Of a stretch of 64,000 nt of DNA, positions 62,231 through 64,000 are shown in pieces. The notes beneath the pieces were generated by a model. The model did no database searches. It was not told where the DNA came from and saw only the letters and a program-made list of their open reading frames with translations. Each line of letters starts with the position of its first letter. The first letter of the stretch is position 1. Made by a program: the position numbers and the translations under genes. The stretch is from Caulobacteraceae bacterium (GTDB taxonomy: Bacteria; Pseudomonadota; Alphaproteobacteria; Caulobacterales; Caulobacteraceae). The stretch covers positions 62,001 through 126,000 of the forward strand of contig CANJLH010000002.1 in the NCBI GenBank assembly GCA_947475415.1, given 5' to 3'.

Positions 62231-63376
62231 CTATCCGCCCGTCACCGCCTCCCAGAACTTCTTGGCCTTGCCGCCGAAGGTGGCGGACTTCGGATGCTGC
62301 TGTTCGCCGCAGAGCTCGGCGAATTCCTTCAGCAGTTCCTTCTGGCGGCCGGTCAGACGGGCCGGTGTCTCGACGAACAGCTCCACCACCAGGTCGCCGC
62401 GGTCGCGGGATCTTAAGGACGGCATGCCGCGGCCCTTGACCCGCACGGTGCGGCCGGTCTGGGTTCCCTCGGGAACCTTGATGCTCACCTTGCAGTCGCC
62501 GTCGGTCCCGCCCATCAGGCAGGGCGCCTCGATTTCACCGCCCAGGGCTGCCGTCGCCATCGGCACCGGCACTGTGCACAAGAGATCCAGCCCATCGCGT
62601 TCGAACAACTCGTGCGGCTGCACCGACAGGAAGATATAGAGGTCGCCACGCGGACCGCCGCGCCCGCCGGCGTCGCCCTCACCGGCCAGCCGGATGCGCG
62701 CGCCATCGTCCACCCCCGGCGGAATGCGGACCGACAGGTTGCGCTGGCGGCGGACCTGGCCCTGGCCCCGGCAATCCGAGCAAGGGTCTTGAATCAGCCG
62801 GCCGGCTCCGCCGCACCGAGGGCAGGCCCGCTCTATGGAAAAGAACCCCTGGGTGGCGCGCACCCGGCCGGCGCCGCCGCATGAGCCGCAAGTGGTCGGG
62901 CTGGTGCCGGGCTTGGCGCCGGAGCCCTCGCAGGTCTCGCAGGTCATCGCCGCCGGAACATTGATCTCAGCCTCAGCGCCCGCATAGGCCTGCTGCAGGG
63001 TGATCTCCAGGTCGAAACGCAGATCCTGACCCCGGGCCGGGCCCCGGTTGGCGTTGCGGCCGCGCCCGCCGAACATGTCGCCGAACACGTCGCCGAACAC
63101 GTCGTTGAAAATATCGTTCACATCGCCGCCGCCGAAGCCGCCGCCACCCCTGGCGCCGTTGACGCCCTCGTGGCCATAGCGGTCATAGGCGGCCCGCTTG
63201 TTGGCGTCGGAAAGGACCGAATAGGCTTCGTTGATTTCCTTGAACCGGCCGGCGGCCTCTTCACACCCCCCATTGCGGTCGGGATGGTGTTCCATCGCCA
63301 GTTTGCGAAAAGCGCTCTTCAGCGCGGCCTCATCCGCACCGCGCGCGACGCCCAGGATCTCATAATAGTCCCGCAT
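62231..63376 (-). CDS. dnaJ: chaperone DnaJ
   Basis: DnaJ delivers substrates to DnaK and stimulates its ATPase. The 381-residue protein has the J domain with HPD at 31-33, a Gly/Phe-rich linker with repeats ([20 protein letters not shown]), four zinc-binding CxxCxGxG units ([32 protein letters not shown]) and the C-terminal peptide-binding domain. The ATG at 63376 is chosen because it begins the J domain ([10 protein letters not shown]). It follows dnaK with a 151-base gap. Confidence 0.97.
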   Translation of the reverse strand: MRDYYEILGVARGADEAALKSAFRKLAMEHHPDRNGGCEEAAGRFKEINEAYSVLSDANKRAAYDRYGHEGVNGARGGGGFGGGDVNDIFNDVFGDVFGDMFGGRGRNANRGPARGQDLRFDLEITLQQAYAGAEAEINVPAAMTCETCEGSGAKPGTSPTTCGSCGGAGRVRATQGFFSIERACPRCGGAGRLIQDPCSDCRGQGQVRRQRNLSVRIPPGVDDGARIRLAGEGDAGGRGGPRGDLYIFLSVQPHELFERDGLDLLCTVPVPMATAALGGEIEAPCLMGGTDGDCKVSIKVPEGTQTGRTVRVKGRGMPSLRSRDRGDLVVELFVETPARLTGRQKELLKEFAELCGEQQHPKSATFGGKAKKFWEAVTGG

Positions 63377-63484
63377 GAACCGTAAGGCGCTCAATCAACA
63401 AGTGAATGGGAGTTGGGTTGGCCCCCGTCCCGTTGCAAGTCGTGATAGACTGCGAACGAGACGAGGGAAACCTTAACAAGCCTT

Positions 63485-63511
63485 GGCGGCGGTTGTTTTC
63501 ACGCCGCCGCC
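63485..63511 (-). other. GC-rich hairpin between dnaK and dnaJ
   Basis: GGCGGCGG (63485-63492) pairs with CCGCCGCC (63504-63511), leaving an 11-base loop. It starts 17 bases after the dnaK stop. There is no U-tract on the minus-strand RNA, so it could be a partial terminator or a processing or stability signal that sets the dnaK:dnaJ ratio. Confidence 0.5.
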
Positions 63512-63527
63512 CGGCCGTCGGCTTGGC

Positions 63528-64000
63528 TCAGGCGGACTTCTTCTCATCGCCGTCCACCTCTTCGAACTCGGCGTCGACCACATCATCGCCGCCGGAAGCC
63601 TGGGCGCCCTCGCCGCCGGCCTGGTCCTGCTGCGCCGCATACATGGCTTCGCCCAGCTTCATCGAAGCCTGGATCAGCGTCTGCGTCTTGGCCTGGATCG
63701 CCTCCGCGTCGCCGCCATCGAGCACCGACTTCAGGTCGGCTATGGCGGCTTCGATTGCGGCCTTGTCCTCCGCGCCGACCTTGTCGCCGTGTTCAGCCAG
63801 GGCCTTTTCCGAGGAATGGAGCACGGCGTCGGCCTGGTTCTTGGCGTCAACCCCGGCCTTGCGTTTTTCGTCCTCGGCCCGATTGGCCTCCGCCTCCTTG
63901 ACCATCCGCTCGATGTCGGTGTCGGACAGGCCGCCGTTGGCCTGGATGCGGATCGACTGCTCCTTGTTGGTGGCCTTGTCGCGGGCCTGGACGTTGACGA
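63528..64000 (-). CDS. dnaK: chaperone DnaK, C-terminal part (cut by window edge)
   Basis: Only the last 156 residues are present, starting in the substrate-binding domain ([20 protein letters not shown]) and followed by the helical lid ([20 protein letters not shown], then [20 protein letters not shown]) and the acidic tail ([19 protein letters not shown]), which has the EEVD-like end of bacterial DnaK. The N-terminal ATPase domain lies beyond the right edge. It pairs with dnaJ downstream. Confidence 0.96.
   Translation of the reverse strand, partial: VNVQARDKATNKEQSIRIQANGGLSDTDIERMVKEAEANRAEDEKRKAGVDAKNQADAVLHSSEKALAEHGDKVGAEDKAAIEAAIADLKSVLDGGDAEAIQAKTQTLIQASMKLGEAMYAAQQDQAGGEGAQASGGDDVVDAEFEEVDGDEKKSA

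Overview
The window is high-GC chromosomal DNA from an alphaproteobacterium, most likely Caulobacterales (Caulobacter/Phenylobacterium-like). Evidence: dnaN-recF-gyrB beside hrcA-grpE, a rimP-nusA-ylxR-infB-rbfA-truB-rpsO-pnp operon, hisBHAFE, a run tsaB-rimI-fur-miaB-phoH-ybeY-corC-lnt-xre-metK-trmB, a Fur without CxxC structural-zinc motifs, a 182-residue HslV with a short propeptide, and many non-ATG starts. Almost all of it is housekeeping DNA with about one gene per kilobase. I saw no tRNA, rRNA, CRISPR array, insertion sequence, prophage or plasmid gene.

Layout. 1-4.5 kb (minus): gshB (cut by the left edge), SirB1-like protein, yraN, rsmI, hemW, rdgB. 4.5-6.6 kb: an accessory patch (DUF2975 membrane protein plus small XRE regulator, an RTX calcium-binding protein, a PhnA-domain protein) between rdgB and rph. 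6.6-17.7 kb: rph, hrcA-grpE, dnaN, a TonB-C-domain protein, recF-gyrB, moeB-like, hslVU. 17.7-23 kb: DUF2244 protein, nth, a PfkB-family adenosine kinase, hisBHAFE. 23.1-33.9 kb (minus): the transcription/translation operon from rimP to pnp, with a lipoprotein gene between infB and rbfA. 34-38.3 kb: kdpE and a short kdpD divergent from kup. 38.6-41.6 kb: an SMP-30-like protein, a DUF35/thiolase-like pair, ppa. 41.6-54.2 kb (minus): trmB, metK, an XRE regulator, lnt, corC, ybeY, phoH, miaB, fur, rimI, tsaB, an Nfu protein, trpS, murJ. 54.3-64 kb: glnD, an MFS transporter, ygiD-like dioxygenase, mutS, dnaJ and the C-terminus of dnaK.

Themes. Protein quality control is well represented (HrcA, GrpE, DnaK/DnaJ, HslVU), with a good sigma-32-type promoter directly in front of hslV. 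Translational coupling is pervasive: stop and start codons overlap as ATGA, GTGA, TTGA and apparently CTGA (metK-trmB). Regulatory RNA candidates are a perfect hairpin over the ribosome binding site of the RTX gene, two mutually exclusive hairpins in the metK leader, and hairpins between rpsO and pnp. I found no clearly new multi-gene system. The best leads are the CTG start of trmB, the RTX leader hairpin, the probable leaderless heat-shock start of hslV, the minimal KdpDE beside kup, and the Cys-less thiolase/DUF35 pair. Starts were chosen by eye from ribosome binding sites and family alignment. No database search was run.
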